DNA from: Cryptomeria japonica
Lineage: Eukaryota; Streptophyta; Pinopsida; Cupressales; Cupressaceae
Length of the DNA: 64,000 nucleotides
Assembly: GCF_030272615.1 (NCBI RefSeq)
Contig: NC_081415.1
Coordinates: forward strand, 108,690,406 to 108,754,405
Direction of reading: 5' to 3'
Shown: one piece after another, positions 35,721 through 47,696 of the stretch
Position numbering within the stretch: position 1 is the stretch's first letter
Layout of the letters: each line of letters opens with the position of its first letter
Notes under the pieces: model-generated
Told to the model about the DNA's origin: nothing
What the model saw: the letters and a program-made list of their open reading frames with translations, nothing else
The model's database searches: none
Made by a program: the position numbers and the translations under genes

Positions 35721-36759
35721 ATTCGGACAATGCAAAAGACTATGTAGGGGACTGCCTATGGTCACAAGTATGTAAGGACTTTTTAGAATCAGTTTCAAAA
35801 ATAGACTTTGTTTTCTGTAACTTTGTGTGTAGGACAATGTTTTGTAGTTTTCCAAATCTGAGAACAATTGCTGGTAGGTATGTATAGCTGACTGACTCAA
35901 TTTTCATACAATCTCAAAAAATTTGGAGATACATGGGATAGGGCCTAAAATAGCCCAAGGGACTGACTCAATACTGGTCTAGCACAATGATACATAAAAA
36001 AGCATGGAATACAATATTAGGCTGGATAGTGGACACCATTTAGTGAGGCCCCCGTAGCAAAATACTGAAACAAGATGGACAGATAGAGAGTCTGGCAGCA
36101 TTGGCTCCACTCCACGACACACACTTCTCGGGCATGCCAATCTCTCTTACCCTAAAGATCCAAAGATCTTATCACCGAGGGATTTCTATTTCATAATGTA
36201 AGGTACATGAGGGGTATCTATGGGGTACGATCCGAACTCCCAGAACCACATAATGTAGGATTTTTGGCAACTAAATTGGTTCTTAGTATTAGGTTTTGAG
36301 GGGTCCCGATCCAACGATGAATTCTCAGAGCAAGACACTTAAGGATTTAGTTGAGCTTATCGGTGCAAGGAAGGCCCCCACATACATCAAATTCATTCAA
36401 CACTCTAGCCGCTTGACCAATATATTTATATAGCGGCTCGAAAAACCCGCTCGAGAGTACGCTGGGAGAGATGATATCCCCAATGCATCCCAATTCGAAG
36501 TACCTCTGTGGGGTGATGAAATCTCCACTCAAAGATACCCCTCACTATGTAGAATAAAAGAAAATTTGGATGTCATTGTCACCTTCCTTCTTTCTCCCAA
36601 GAGCCCGATGGCGGGTAGAAAGTCAGTTAGTGCAACTGTAGGTCCACCCCAGACACAATGAAAATTTATTTTCCCTTAAGAAAATGAAAAATGATTTAAT
36701 CTAATGCAGCCTGATTCATGTTCATTTTATAGCTGAAATTTAGGTGCTAGATCAGCATG
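35721..36759 (-). other. Family B leader, no gene seen
   Basis: Continuation of family B beyond the nested Copia. A short stretch near 36110-36140 (CACACTTCTCGGGCATGCCA) resembles the family A leader block (CTCACTTCTCGGGTCAGCCA near 590), so the two leaders may share a module. No protein-like frame. Confidence 0.5.
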
Positions 36760-37040
36760 TGCATGTCAATTTTAAACACCAAATCCAAGTATGAAGGCAT
36801 ACATGTCAATTTTAACCATTTGTTGATTTTACGCACCAAAAACCAAGTGTAAGATACATGCATGTCAATTTTAGGCCATGTTCATTTTAAGAACCAACAA
36901 CAAAGTGTGAGATTATCCATGCATGTCAATTTTAGCCTTGTTCATTTTAAGCACCAACAACAAAGTGTGAGATTATCCATGCATGTCAATTTTAATTATT
37001 TTTGATTTTAAGCACTAAAAATGAAGTGTGAAGTGTGCAT
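36760..37040 (+). repeat. 60 bp tandem repeat, five units
   Basis: GCATGTCAATTTTA-type words start at about 36761, 36801, 36861, 36921 and 36981. The last units are near-identical and exactly 60 bp apart. Confidence 0.85.
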
Positions 37041-37151
37041 GCAAAAATACTAATCTAATCCTCTCTGTGAATCCGTCACAGGCTATAAACAAAAGATTAG
37101 TAGTAAAAAATAAACTAACAGAAAACAAAAACTCAAAACTTTGATAGAAGC

Positions 37152-37275
37152 TAATGCGTAATCCTATCTGCGTGAATGCATGATACTTATAGACTGAATG
37201 CATAAATCTGACAGACTGAATGCGTGACGATATTTGGTCGATTGTGTAGCACTAACAACTCAATTGCATGACAGA
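37152..37275 (+). repeat. 22 bp phased array of GAATGCGTGA motifs, six units
   Basis: Motifs related to GAATGCGTGA start at 37152, 37174, 37196, 37218, 37240 and 37262: exactly 22 bp each time although the bases between them differ. It lies in the family B leader, on the far side of the PBS from LTR1. Confidence 0.8.
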
Positions 37276-37693
37276 ATGCAGACAACAACAAAAAATTTTA
37301 GAAAAATACAAGAAAACTAAACCTGATTAGGAACCTGCGAAACTAATTGTGAAGCCCTAGCCAAATCCCTCATCATCCATTCAATATTGATTAGATCATA
37401 TTTAACTGTATAAGAAAGAACTAGGCTATTATATATGTCTAAGGCCAGTTGTTCTTCTGAATCTTGTATCAATTTTTCTGCCTAGAGAACTTTTTGGTAT
37501 CGTTTGGCTTCTCTCCTTTGTTGTTTCGTCCTTCTTGCACCTGAAATCTTGAACTAAACTTTTCTTGCCATAAACAGTGTTAATCAAATCATGAAATAAA
37601 AAGCAATTTGATCCTGGATTAACCAATTTTAAGACATATTTAAACAAAACAAATAACAAATGGAAGAAAAATTTAAACAACAAAGCTTCCTGC

Positions 37694-37847
37694 GAATGCG
37701 TGATCCCAAAAGGGTGATTGCGTGATCTGGACAGGGTGATTGCGTGACCCTGTCTGAACGAATGTGTGACCCTAAAGGGTCAAATACATGATTCTGTCTA
37801 TGCGATTGCATGATGATGTAAGCTTAAATACGTGACAGAAAATCTTT
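37694..37847 (+). repeat. 22 bp phased array of GATTGCGTGA motifs, seven units
   Basis: Starts at 37694, 37716, 37738, 37760, 37782, 37804 and 37826, again exactly 22 bp. A 22 bp step is not a codon multiple and is about two turns of the helix, which suits a binding-site array rather than a peptide repeat. Confidence 0.85.
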
Positions 37848-37944
37848 TCTCGAAATTCAAGCACCCTGCAAAAGAAATGAATAATCCGCACAATCTGCAA
37901 AAATCACACAAAACATAGAAAAAGGTTAAATTGCTGTTAGTTCA

Positions 37945-37961
37945 TGTCAGGTTCACCAAAA
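37945..37961 (-). other. Primer-binding site of family B
   Basis: After LTR1 the minus strand reads TTTTGGTGAACCTGACA. The internal copy near 23556 reads TTTTGGTGAACCCGACG. Primer tRNA not assigned. Confidence 0.75.
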
Positions 37962-39224
37962 TGTGGGATGCAAAATTCATCTTCTATTAACAAAGTAATC
38001 AATTAGAAACAAGGGAAATAACGAATCCCTATCCTAATCAGAATTTAACAAACAATACAATGGAATAACACAACCAAGAAACATGAATTATAAATCATCA
38101 AATCAAATCAAAAACTCCCTATTTCATGACTGCATAGAACTTCCATTGCTCTTCTCCTCTTCGTGGTATGATGGCTCTCAGATATTGCGCTGGTAACTTG
38201 CAAGTGACACAAAGATTTGAAGTTCATGATCCAAAGTAAAGATTGAGGAGGATTGAAAATGGAGATTGGATGCTCAATTTATAGAAAATTGGAGAAGATT
38301 GATTGAAAGGTGGAACAAATTGATCAATAGGTGGAACTCAGGTGAGCTCAAATGAAAATTGATAGTTGAACTATTGATTGTAGGAGTGAAACTCAATAGA
38401 TTTAATAGATTAATTGAGTCAACTGATTGAGAAAAAGCTGACCAAGGGAAGAAAAAGAATGATTGGTGGAAATAAAGAAGATGACAAAGAAAGCTTAATT
38501 TAGAAAAAGCTAACTGAAAGATAGAAATAGAGATTGGAGAGATAAATGATTTAATTAATTAATTTAGCATGTGCTTGCATTTAGATTTAGATTTTTAATT
38601 TAATCTTTGCATGAGATATTATTCAAATAATTGAATTTATTAATTCAATTTAGCATTTGAATATATTTAGAACTTGACTTTGATTTTCAATTTGGTTTTT
38701 GAAATCATGCACATGTATTTGAATTTAGAAGAATATGAAATTAAATGAAATTAGAATTTGGGGATTTGGAATTGAAGAATTAATTAGTTAATTAAATAAT
38801 TTAAAGAAACTATTTAATTATTTAGAAATGGAATTTAATTAAATAATAAAGATTATTTAATTTAAAGGATTAAATCACAATTAATTAAATAATAAATATT
38901 TAATTAATATTTAGAAGAGGGTTGAATGATTAGATGGTTAGAGATAGAAATTGAATAATTAGTAACTTATTTAAATAATAAAGATTATTTAAATTGGGGA
39001 ATTAACCATAATTAATTAAATAATAAATATTTAATTAACATTAGAAAATGATTAAAAATGATTAAATGATGAAAGAATAAGAAATAGAATAATTAGTAAG
39101 ATGATGAGGAAATATGAAATTAGAAGAAATAGATTAATTAAATTAATTAAATAATTAAATAATTATTTAATCAATTAGAGGAATAATTAGTACATGATCA
39201 ATGAGACATTTTTAGGTGTCTACA
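37962..39224 (-). repeat. Family B LTR1, the complete 5' LTR
   Basis: 1263 bp from TGTAGACACC (39224) to CATCCCACA (37962). A TATAAAT box (reverse complement at 38278-38284) lies about 230 bp before the point where LTR2 and LTR4 stop. U3 is filled with TTAATTAAATAATTAAA-type blocks that pair with each other. Outer flank is GGGGG. Confidence 0.9.
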
Positions 39225-39741
39225 GGGGGTAGTGGAAGGTGAAGGTAAGAAGGAAGATGGATGGAAAGGATGGATGAAAGGAAGGAAGGGTGTATGGAAG
39301 GAAGGAAGGAAGGAAGGGAGAAGGGAGGAGAGAGAGACAAGAAGGATCCCGCGGCTAGGGAAGGTGTGAAGGATATGGGATGGAGGGAAGGATGGAAGAA
39401 GGATATGCTTCTGTAATGGTGAAAATTAGGGTTTCCACCATTGAATGTAGTAAAACCACTAATTTTGCTTAGAGACCATCACATGAGGGAAATATAGGAA
39501 TTAGTTAGATCTAAACCTAATGGATCTATATTTTTATCTAATTCTAGGGGGCATTAGATGTGCCTCTTCCCTCCCTTAGATTGAATAGGATTATTGAATT
39601 TTCTAACATTAAGATAAAATGTTGGAAATGTAGGTAAAAACATAAAAAAAACAATGAGCTATAGTCATCAGATTAAGGCACGCATTCGGATCTGAGAAAT
39701 ATAAGTAGATTTGGATTTGCTCCCCGAAAGAGCTCCTAAAA
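39225..39741. other. Right half of the purine-rich target, then LTR D leader
   Basis: 39230-39420 is G+A-rich with a (GGAA)n run at about 39297-39320 and continues the tract ending at 18178. The remainder up to 39741 follows LTR D on the minus strand. A possible degenerate PBS (TTTTAGGAGCTCTTTCGGGG) occupies 39722-39741. No gene. Confidence 0.55.
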
Positions 39742-41094
39742 TGTTAGGACCGTGGTGCTCATCACCATGGTCCTCCGAACTTTTCACACACTGAAGGGGG
39801 ATTGATTTTTCACTGTAAATAATGCTTATCCTAAAGATCGCAACTCCATACCTATTTTCCACACATAGAATGAAAGGGAAATGGGTTGGGAATAGGGGTT
39901 TGCCTAAGTCAAACCCCGGTTGAGGAATCAACCTTAAATGAAATGTAACAAATAATGAAATAAATAATGGAAAGATATACCTCAAATTTGCAATGACTGA
40001 TAATGATGCTCGTGCTGCTAAAAATGTGGTTAATTATGTATTCAACATGCACATAGATGAGACAATATAAATGAAATTATGAAGCAAATTGAAAGCTAAA
40101 TAAAAGCACACCAAAAGCTCCTTTGAGATGTCCCATCTTCCTCTATTCTTGAGGACCTTGAAGGTGTTGGATTGTTGGCTCTCAGTGGAGAAATGAACTC
40201 CAAAGTGGAAACTCAAGAGTTGAGTAGCTACTTCATGATTATGCAAATGAATGAGGCTAAGATGATTGTATGCATGATCTAGCTAGAATGATCTATTCAA
40301 GCTACATGATTTGATAAAAAGGAAAATAGATTAAGATGCTATGATTAATTCAAATTAAAAATTATGCTAGATGATATGAATTCAAATTCCTATAATAACA
40401 ATGCAAAAACTATGAATGCAAGGGATCTTTATTTCTCCAAATGAGAGGTATTTATAGGAATTCCAAGGCCAAAGCTGAGGTGGCAAGAATCGACCGTTCA
40501 GATTTGATTTGAAGATATCAAGGGACAAGATTGAGGAAGTTGGAGGAAGGGACAATTGTCATCTCTGTGGTGACAAGTGTCAAGGAACCTTGCTCATTAG
40601 AGGGCAAGTGTCCAAGGGAGGAGACATGTGGCAAAAATTTCATGTGCCTCAAAGAGGGAATATCCAACCCACAGAAGGTTAGAATAAAAGATGTTAGGAT
40701 GTGCAAGATAGGATAGGGTTAGTTAAACCCAAGATTAGATAGAATGGATTAGGTTAGGGAGTGATTAGGTTAGGTGGTTAGAAGTTAGGAGCCATGTGCT
40801 CGTATTTGAATTTAGAAATTTATATATTAGGAAAATGGTAATTATTCTCAACAAATTTTAGTTTGTTAATCTTAATTAGGAATTAAAAGAATTGATTAAA
40901 ATGAGGGGAGAATTAATTAATCAAAAGGGGGATTATTGAATGAACTGTATAAATAAATCAATTAGACTTATTTACTAGTAGACAAATAGGGAAATTAATC
41001 AAATTGCTTGTGAATTCAATTAATTGGGAAGGGGTATTAATTAAATAACCACGTATTTAATTAATTATCTTCAAACCATTTTTAGGTGTATACA
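39742..41094 (-). repeat. LTR of a third type (D), probable 5' LTR on the minus strand
   Basis: Minus strand from TGTATACACCTAAAAATGG (41094) to CCTAACA (39742), 1353 bp, with a TATAAATA box at 40449-40456 (reversed). The start resembles families A and B. The end carries a hairpin AGGACCGTGGTG...CACCATGGTCCT at 39746-39774. No partner LTR was found in the window, so the outer boundary rests on the terminus match alone. Confidence 0.6.
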
Positions 41095-42110
41095 ATGCTT
41101 TTCTTCTTGAATGTAATTACATATGTTATATGAAATATCATGAATATGACAAAACCTTAATCAGACACACATGCTTGCTTAGGAATGAGGTAAAGTTGCT
41201 CCAAAAGAGATAGATGAAGAATATGTAGCCTTGAAGACCTCTATAAATGCCTTATGATGAATGCTTCAATGCTTGAATACTTGATTGCTTGATTATATGT
41301 CTCCTTTTTATTAATGTATATCAAAATGAGAGGAGAAAACCTCCTTATATACTTTCCCATTGGGAAAACATGTTAATTTTTTCGACATAGGCCGACTTGG
41401 AGAAAGGTTTCTCGCTCAAATTTGAGATACGACAAAGGGTTTAAATTGGGGCCCAATTAGGGAGGACCATGGTGTGGCGCTATGGTCCTAGTGAGGACCA
41501 TGGCATGGCGCTATGGTCCTGGTGAGGACCAAGGTGCCACACCTTGGTCCTACCCTATTTTAGGGCCAGGAAAAAGGGACAATGAAAGTTAGAATGTCAT
41601 ATTAAGTCTATATTTGCATGATATAAGCGTAGATGGTTCCCAGTCAAGCACATGGATACAAAAACTAAGGTGAGGGCCCCAAATATGGTCTAAATTGTAA
41701 GGGAATATAATTTAGGATGCTATAGCTTCACCTTTTGCAATCCAAAATTTTCTCATACTTAAATGATTTCAAATGACAAAATCATTTGAAACTCAAGCAC
41801 TCAAGTTCAAATATCTCAAACAATTTCCTCTCAACCTTGATCTTAATCACCAATCCAATCTTTCTAAGAGTTGAAATGACTCATTTTATCCTAAGGAGAG
41901 ACCTAAAATACTACTAAGTTGCCCAAAATTTGAAACTACAAGCGAAAAGGGGGTCTCCATCTATGATGTGTGAAATGGTCACAATAGTTACAAGCCTAAG
42001 AAATAGGCAATAATTCACAATTCACAATAATCCATCTTAAATATTAATCTTGATATCAAAATAAATATGCTAGATAAAAGTGTATTGAAGACATGCATTG
42101 TTCATGAGCT
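41095..42110 (-). repeat. LTR-like relic with reversed TATA box and hairpin array
   Basis: A reversed TATATAAGGAGG box at 41341-41351 and the hairpin array upstream of it (minus-strand sense) suggest an old LTR promoter region. Termini not found. Confidence 0.35.
41463..41551. repeat. Three 27 bp hairpins at exact 31 bp spacing
   Basis: Hairpins at 41463-41489, 41494-41520 and 41525-41551 have arms AGGACCAT/ATGGTCCT (third AGGACCAAGG/CCTTGGTCCT). In the third unit both arms changed together so pairing is kept. Confidence 0.9.
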
Positions 42111-42990
42111 CCTAAAAAAGGTTTGGTTTAATGACCATATAGTTGTTTTTTTTGCACCTTTTTTTATTATGACATACAACAAAAGAATTCAATATATGCA
42201 TGGTACAAATGTGAAAGTTTGGGAAGATAATTAAAAAACTTGAGTGATCATAATAAGCATAAAATGAATATTTAATTTTCTTTCTTTACCATGAACCATT
42301 AAAGAACAATGCTAAGAAGATAAGCCACCATAAGAAGTTTACCCGTTAGAGAAAGTTGGATATTAAAAATGAATGAAAACTTGCAACCATACAAACAACA
42401 ATTTCAACATAACCCAAATGAGAAATCAAGGCAAATAAGAACTTAGAATCCATATACAATAGAATAAACAACATACCCATCAAAGAGTGATACAAGATAT
42501 ACCTTGGGAAAATACTCATGAGGGAAAAACCTAGTGTCCAAAAGCATCCATCCACCATGTATTAATCAAGAATGAAACATTACAATGCATCCATTAATGC
42601 CTTTTAACCCCAAGCCATCAACAAACACTCCATGTGAACAAGCATATAGCCACACATCCCATACCATGATTATGACCTCGACAAATGTTAACCTAGCTAA
42701 TATACTAGCCTTAAACAACTACCGTGTAGTTGCTTTAATAGAGTCAATCTCCCACAAAACCACCAAATGACATTACATCAAAACCATGGGCTACCTAACC
42801 ATTGACCCCACATTTAATATTGGGCACTAAGTTTTCACTTTTAAAATATATTTCCCGCATATTAAATAATTGTAATATAATATACAATGTTACAATACAA
42901 CTCGTCAAGTGGCCCCGAGAATGTTCCAAATGAATCTCTACACATTACATGTCCATGTAAAACTCACATAATAAATAAAATATTATAGTT
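42111..42990. other. No gene seen
   Basis: AT-rich and unstructured. The short frames are not protein-like. Confidence 0.5.
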
Positions 42991-42993
42991 ATA

Positions 42994-43180
42994 ATTTTTT
43001 TTTTTTGAAAAAAGGGAGAAAAATTTATTGAATCAGAAATACGAGAACAATAGCAAGAAGAAAAAATTAAGAGGTAACACAAAAAATATCACCACTAATC
43101 CATATCATCCATAACAATTTTATCAAGAACTTGAGTATAATTCTGAGGTAAATCAAAATTATAAACATTATTATGCAAGG
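42994..43180 (-). mobile_element. Possible truncated non-LTR (LINE) 3' end with poly(A)
   Basis: On the minus strand GATTCAATAAATTTTTC is followed by a short pyrimidine stretch and an A run (the T run at about 42994-43006). An AATAAA-like signal just before poly(A) is typical of a reverse-transcribed mRNA or LINE end. No coding part remains and no target duplication was identified. Confidence 0.35.
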
Positions 43181-43189
43181 TGTACAACA

Positions 43190-45670
43190 CCTATTTTTCT
43201 AAAATTCTCCCACTTGTTGTATATATTGCATCAGGGGCAATAAGTATCCACAAACATGAACAAGGGAACAATCCCTCAAGCTACATATATCGTCATGGAA
43301 TCAAAGTGTTCCACATGCTCCATCAAGATACCTACAATGAGAAACAAAGTGACCACCATCTCATACATGAATGCTCTCAACCTTCACTATGACACTGCCA
43401 CTACACATAGATAAGAGGCCATCCAAAGAGAAAGCCACACAATTTGTCACAACAAAGCATAATTCCTACCTCAACTGATATCCAAAGATATCAAATGCAT
43501 AGGTAGTTGTCAAGAACCAAGAACCATAGCTGAAATAACACTCACAACAAGTGCTAATACATCTAACTATCCATACATCCAAGGCATACAAAACATGTCA
43601 ATTGAATATCACGTCATCAATAAATACAACCCATAACATGAAACCATAAGCTCCAAGTGCAATGCTTGTCACGTACACACCTAGAAACTCCCAAATCTGA
43701 AATAAATCCACTGACAACATCATATCTAGAAAGTATAATTATATTTGTGTGATATCAAGGAACATCCACAATACAATGTATAGCATGTAAACCAATAACC
43801 TACAAATATAACTCTCACAACAATTCTCCAATTCTTTCCCATGTTCTCCATAATCAATAATGAAAAGAGATAAATGATCCTCCATGTCATCTCCCATATG
43901 ACAAAACATGAATACAAACTAGCGATCACATAGCTCCAAACAACCTCAAATATAATGTAATGTGAAACTAAACATCTAGGAAGATAACCAAGACCAAAGA
44001 TAAACTACAAATCAAAACCTATAGCATGTCCTTCTACATACACCTCTAAATTCCAACTGTATCAAGTATGATCTCCTTCATAAAACCCCAAATGAAAAGC
44101 CATAACAACACCTAAACCCATTCAGTCTTATAGACCAAACAAACATATATATCATGTAATCAACATGGATGTAAGTCTCTCATAACCAAGAACATCAAAC
44201 AAATACCATTACCAATCCTAGGGAATAATCCCAATAAATAATCTCTTAAACCCAACAATGATGAATGCCATCATAATAATAATTCAAATGTGCAAGGATA
44301 TAACCAATACCAAACATCTCTCAAATTGAATCTTCCATAACTAACGGTCTATCCATAGCTCAAGATCCATATTTATGAAAGATAAACATAAACATAATAC
44401 ACTTGAAAGTAACAATGTGTAATACCTCTCAAAAACTACACCACCAAGCAGTCCAAGAGTGGGAATGAGAGTGCTCATTGAGCCATTGAAGTCATTAGGA
44501 CTCACACCAAGAAAAATCTCCTCTCAAGTCCATACCAAGTGAATGTTGCTCGATCTTCTCTACTGAAATCAACAACCATCTCAACATATATCTCTAATCA
44601 TAAGAGAATATCAATATCAACTATGTCTCCATGAGAACATGCAACCAATCAATCCATGCTAAACTTCAAATGCAAAAAAGCACCATCTTGAAGCAATCGA
44701 GCAAATGATCATGTACCCAATACAAAGAGAACTACCAAGATCAATGTGAAAGCTCTAATTGCAGAATCAAGAACATAAACATGACAACAACATGATCTAA
44801 CCATCCTCTCTTAGGAGATAATATGCTCCATACAAACACATCAAATAGCTATATCATGCCAAAACTCTAAGCATGCAATCAAAAGTAAACCATGATATAA
44901 TAACAACTATTCTATTAAACAAGGATAACGTGTCAAATGAAAGTATAAACTACATGTCAACCAAGAACTCCATGAGTCCTCTAAGATGTTTACATCCTCA
45001 AATATCATGAGGATTGCCATCTCCTAAGTTAGTGTACCTGCAAATGTGAGAAAGTCTTCTACAACAACATGTTCTAAGGACTCTTCTAACATCTACACAC
45101 TAAGAAGATCATCCACCATCTAATGGTGAATACACCTCATTTTCACAAGCTCCCACTGAACTATGATATCAATATCTCCATATCATCATGATAACCATCT
45201 CCTACATGAAGATAATTTAGGTCTACACATATAATTGAATATCAATATCATCAAGTAAACCAAGATCTCTAGCCCAAGAAGATACAAAACTACCAACAAA
45301 CAATCAAGAACCAATCCTACATCGCCATATCATCATTGCCAAAAGCTCCCTTTGAAAGTGTGACCAAGCTATCCATGACATCATGATAAAGATTCTTGTA
45401 CATGAGAATCAACTAATGCCTTCACACTATCCAAGAAATCAAAGTGCACATCATGAGCTCCCAAAAGCCAAAGTAACCATGATCCTCAAACAAGAAGATG
45501 TACAACCATAACCAATTAGGAATCCATAACCATCAACACCAACAAAGCATCTTGAAAATCTAATCATTTCATGTCAAATTCCCTAAACACAAGGAACATT
45601 CATATTGTGATCACATCCACTGGAACAAGCATATTACTCTCAACGCGTCCAACCTGTAAGCATCACACAG
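43190..45670 (-). other. A+C-rich, strand-skewed gene-free DNA, perhaps 3' non-coding part of an old Copia element
   Basis: The plus strand is poor in G with endless CATC, AACC and ACAAC words. The same kind of sequence resumes at 47899-48191 after the small LTR element, so it was continuous. On the minus strand it leads to CAAGTGGGAGAATTTTAG (43204-43221), similar to the polypurine region before many plant Copia 3' LTRs. No protein-like frame. Confidence 0.4.
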
Positions 45671-45675
45671 TCAAC

Positions 45676-45873
45676 TATTGGAAATTATTATTAGTGCTTA
45701 GCTTGTTATTTATTTTTTATGAGTTGTTTTAACAACTCTATAATTCTAGGATTAGATAAAATAATAGGAGAGAAAATTAAGGAAGACTTCTTCCTATGAA
45801 AGTGTAATATCTCAAATGGTTTTATATAAAAATACAAACTATTATCTTTTGGGTGCTGCTCTAAAAGTTAATA
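45676..45873 (+). repeat. 5' LTR of the small element
   Basis: 198 bp, TATTGGAAATTATTATTAG to GTTAATA. The usual TG start has decayed to TA, while the other LTR keeps TGTTAG. Confidence 0.85.
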
Positions 45874-47696
45874 TGGTATCAGAGCGCAACAAGTTGGTGG
45901 TTAGTGTTTGGAAAGAGGAGTGATTATTGGCTATTGGGAGAAGGATATCTAATCGAGCTACAAGTTACCAGAGCTTCCATTTGAATATAGTACACTAGAA
46001 TTGATCTTGATCATGTGAAGCTAAAGAGGTTTCATTCACCTTTGTGTGGTGTTGAACGAGCTCTAAATAAAGAGCATAGACTAGTTTGATCTAACACACA
46101 AGAAGTCAAGACTCTTAGTAGATTACAAAGGCATTTCCCAACACTAGGAGTAGTTGTGACATGAAAAAAATTAAAGCCTATTATTTAGTCTAAATACTTT
46201 GTGTTGAGGAAAATCCATTAGATTGCTCCTTTCCATCACAACTTTAAGCAATTGTCCTCTATGAGATTTGTAGACAAAAGGTTCGAAGACAATGTGTATG
46301 TATTAGAGTAAATTAATCTTTACTCTTATTTGAATGCACCATCCTTCATTGGTGGATCAATTGACATTGCCACCTTGATTTTTCATTTGTTCAAGCTTTT
46401 ACCTGACTATGTATCATATTCATATTTCATTGTTGAGTCAAAGCGATATCATTATCATCTTGACCAATATTGTACAACAAAAATCTAGAGGAGGTAATCA
46501 TATCTATATTCTTATTGCTAGGTTCAAAGGTTCTCTTCTCGTGACTATGGCATGATTAATAAATTTTATTTATTTTTATTTGACACAACAAGACTATCCA
46601 TCTTTTATTTAGTGGCAGTAATATTGGATCAGGTTGCAGCCTTATTTTATTTTTTTGTAGCGACTGGCGCAACAGATCATGAAGCATCATTCTTTTGCAA
46701 ACAACTCATTCTTTATTTCATCATGCGATTCCTTATTGGCATTGATCCCATATTGCCATTTGGATTGGTTATCATAGATAGCCCAAAGTTTATGTGTTTT
46801 CTTCTCAAGTTCCAAATTATTATGTTATTGTGGGTATTTGGGTTTGTCATTTGCAATTGATTGTCAATGTTAGATTTTTAAGTAGTGGTCTTATTTGCAC
46901 ATAACAAAGCAAGAAAAGACAAGTACAAATCCAAGTATATTCCTTCAAAAAGAAAAATAAAATGCTTCTATTATAATGAAGTAGGACATGTAATTTTGAA
47001 TTTAAGAAGGGTGCACAAGATCTATTAGATGATAAACTAGATTATTATGCTTCCTTCATTGAAGAAACTGATTGGAAATAACATGTCAATAATAAAGAAC
47101 TATATTGTGCTACTAACGAGGAATATGTGTTTTAAATAATTTAAAATTGGAGGTAGGAGGCAAAGGAAGAAGGCAGACACTCATTGTCCTCTCGTCAATC
47201 ACCAACAAAAGGGTCATTTATTAGCTTTGGTGGCATGTTGAGATCTGTTGTGGAGTGTGCTTTTTTTTCTTTCTAATAATTGGAAATGTCACATTTGGGG
47301 GTGATATAATAGTAATATTTTATCTCGAGTGGTAGTGACAATTTCCTATGTATTTGGAGATTGAGTGACACAATCAATAACAATGGGAAATTTTATTTTT
47401 TTGTGTGTATGGTTTCCTTATGTAGCCTCCTAGTGTAATTCATTGTAATGAACAAAAACACTAGCATAATACAATTCATGGATCTTGAAATGGATAGTGG
47501 TAATTCAAAAAATCATATGAAGTGAATAGATGAGTGTGGTCTTGTCCGTGCCTAGGTTTGTGGTAAACTTGTGTGAGAAATATGAAAGGTTGATGAGAGG
47601 TGCCTTTTGTTTGAATCAAGAACATGAGCTAGATGAGTTGGTCTCACTATAGTGGAAAGTAAAAAATCTCTTATCATGTTCGCACTAAGGGGGAAA

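Larger units (their letters stand above)
18179..39224 (-). mobile_element. Family B composite LTR insertion with two U3-type outer ends
   Basis: The left outer end reads TGTAGACACCTAAAAATG on the plus strand and the right outer end is its reverse complement. Both ends are therefore LTR starts. GGGGG flanks both sides (18174-18178 and 39225-39229), like a 5 bp target duplication. Read on the minus strand from 39224: complete LTR1, PBS, leader, (nested Copia), internal region without pol, polypurine tract, LTR2 lacking its last 87 bp, a 95 bp copy of the 3' internal end with its own polypurine tract, LTR3, then LTR4 in opposite orientation. Without the nested Copia the internal part is about 6.9 kb and encodes only a low-complexity protein, so the family is non-autonomous. 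Confidence 0.75.

Noticed and set aside
37694-37847. CRISPR-like regular spacing
   Set aside because: The motif is only about 10 bp, the step is 22 bp and the setting is a plant LTR element leader. There are no repeat-spacer features or cas genes.
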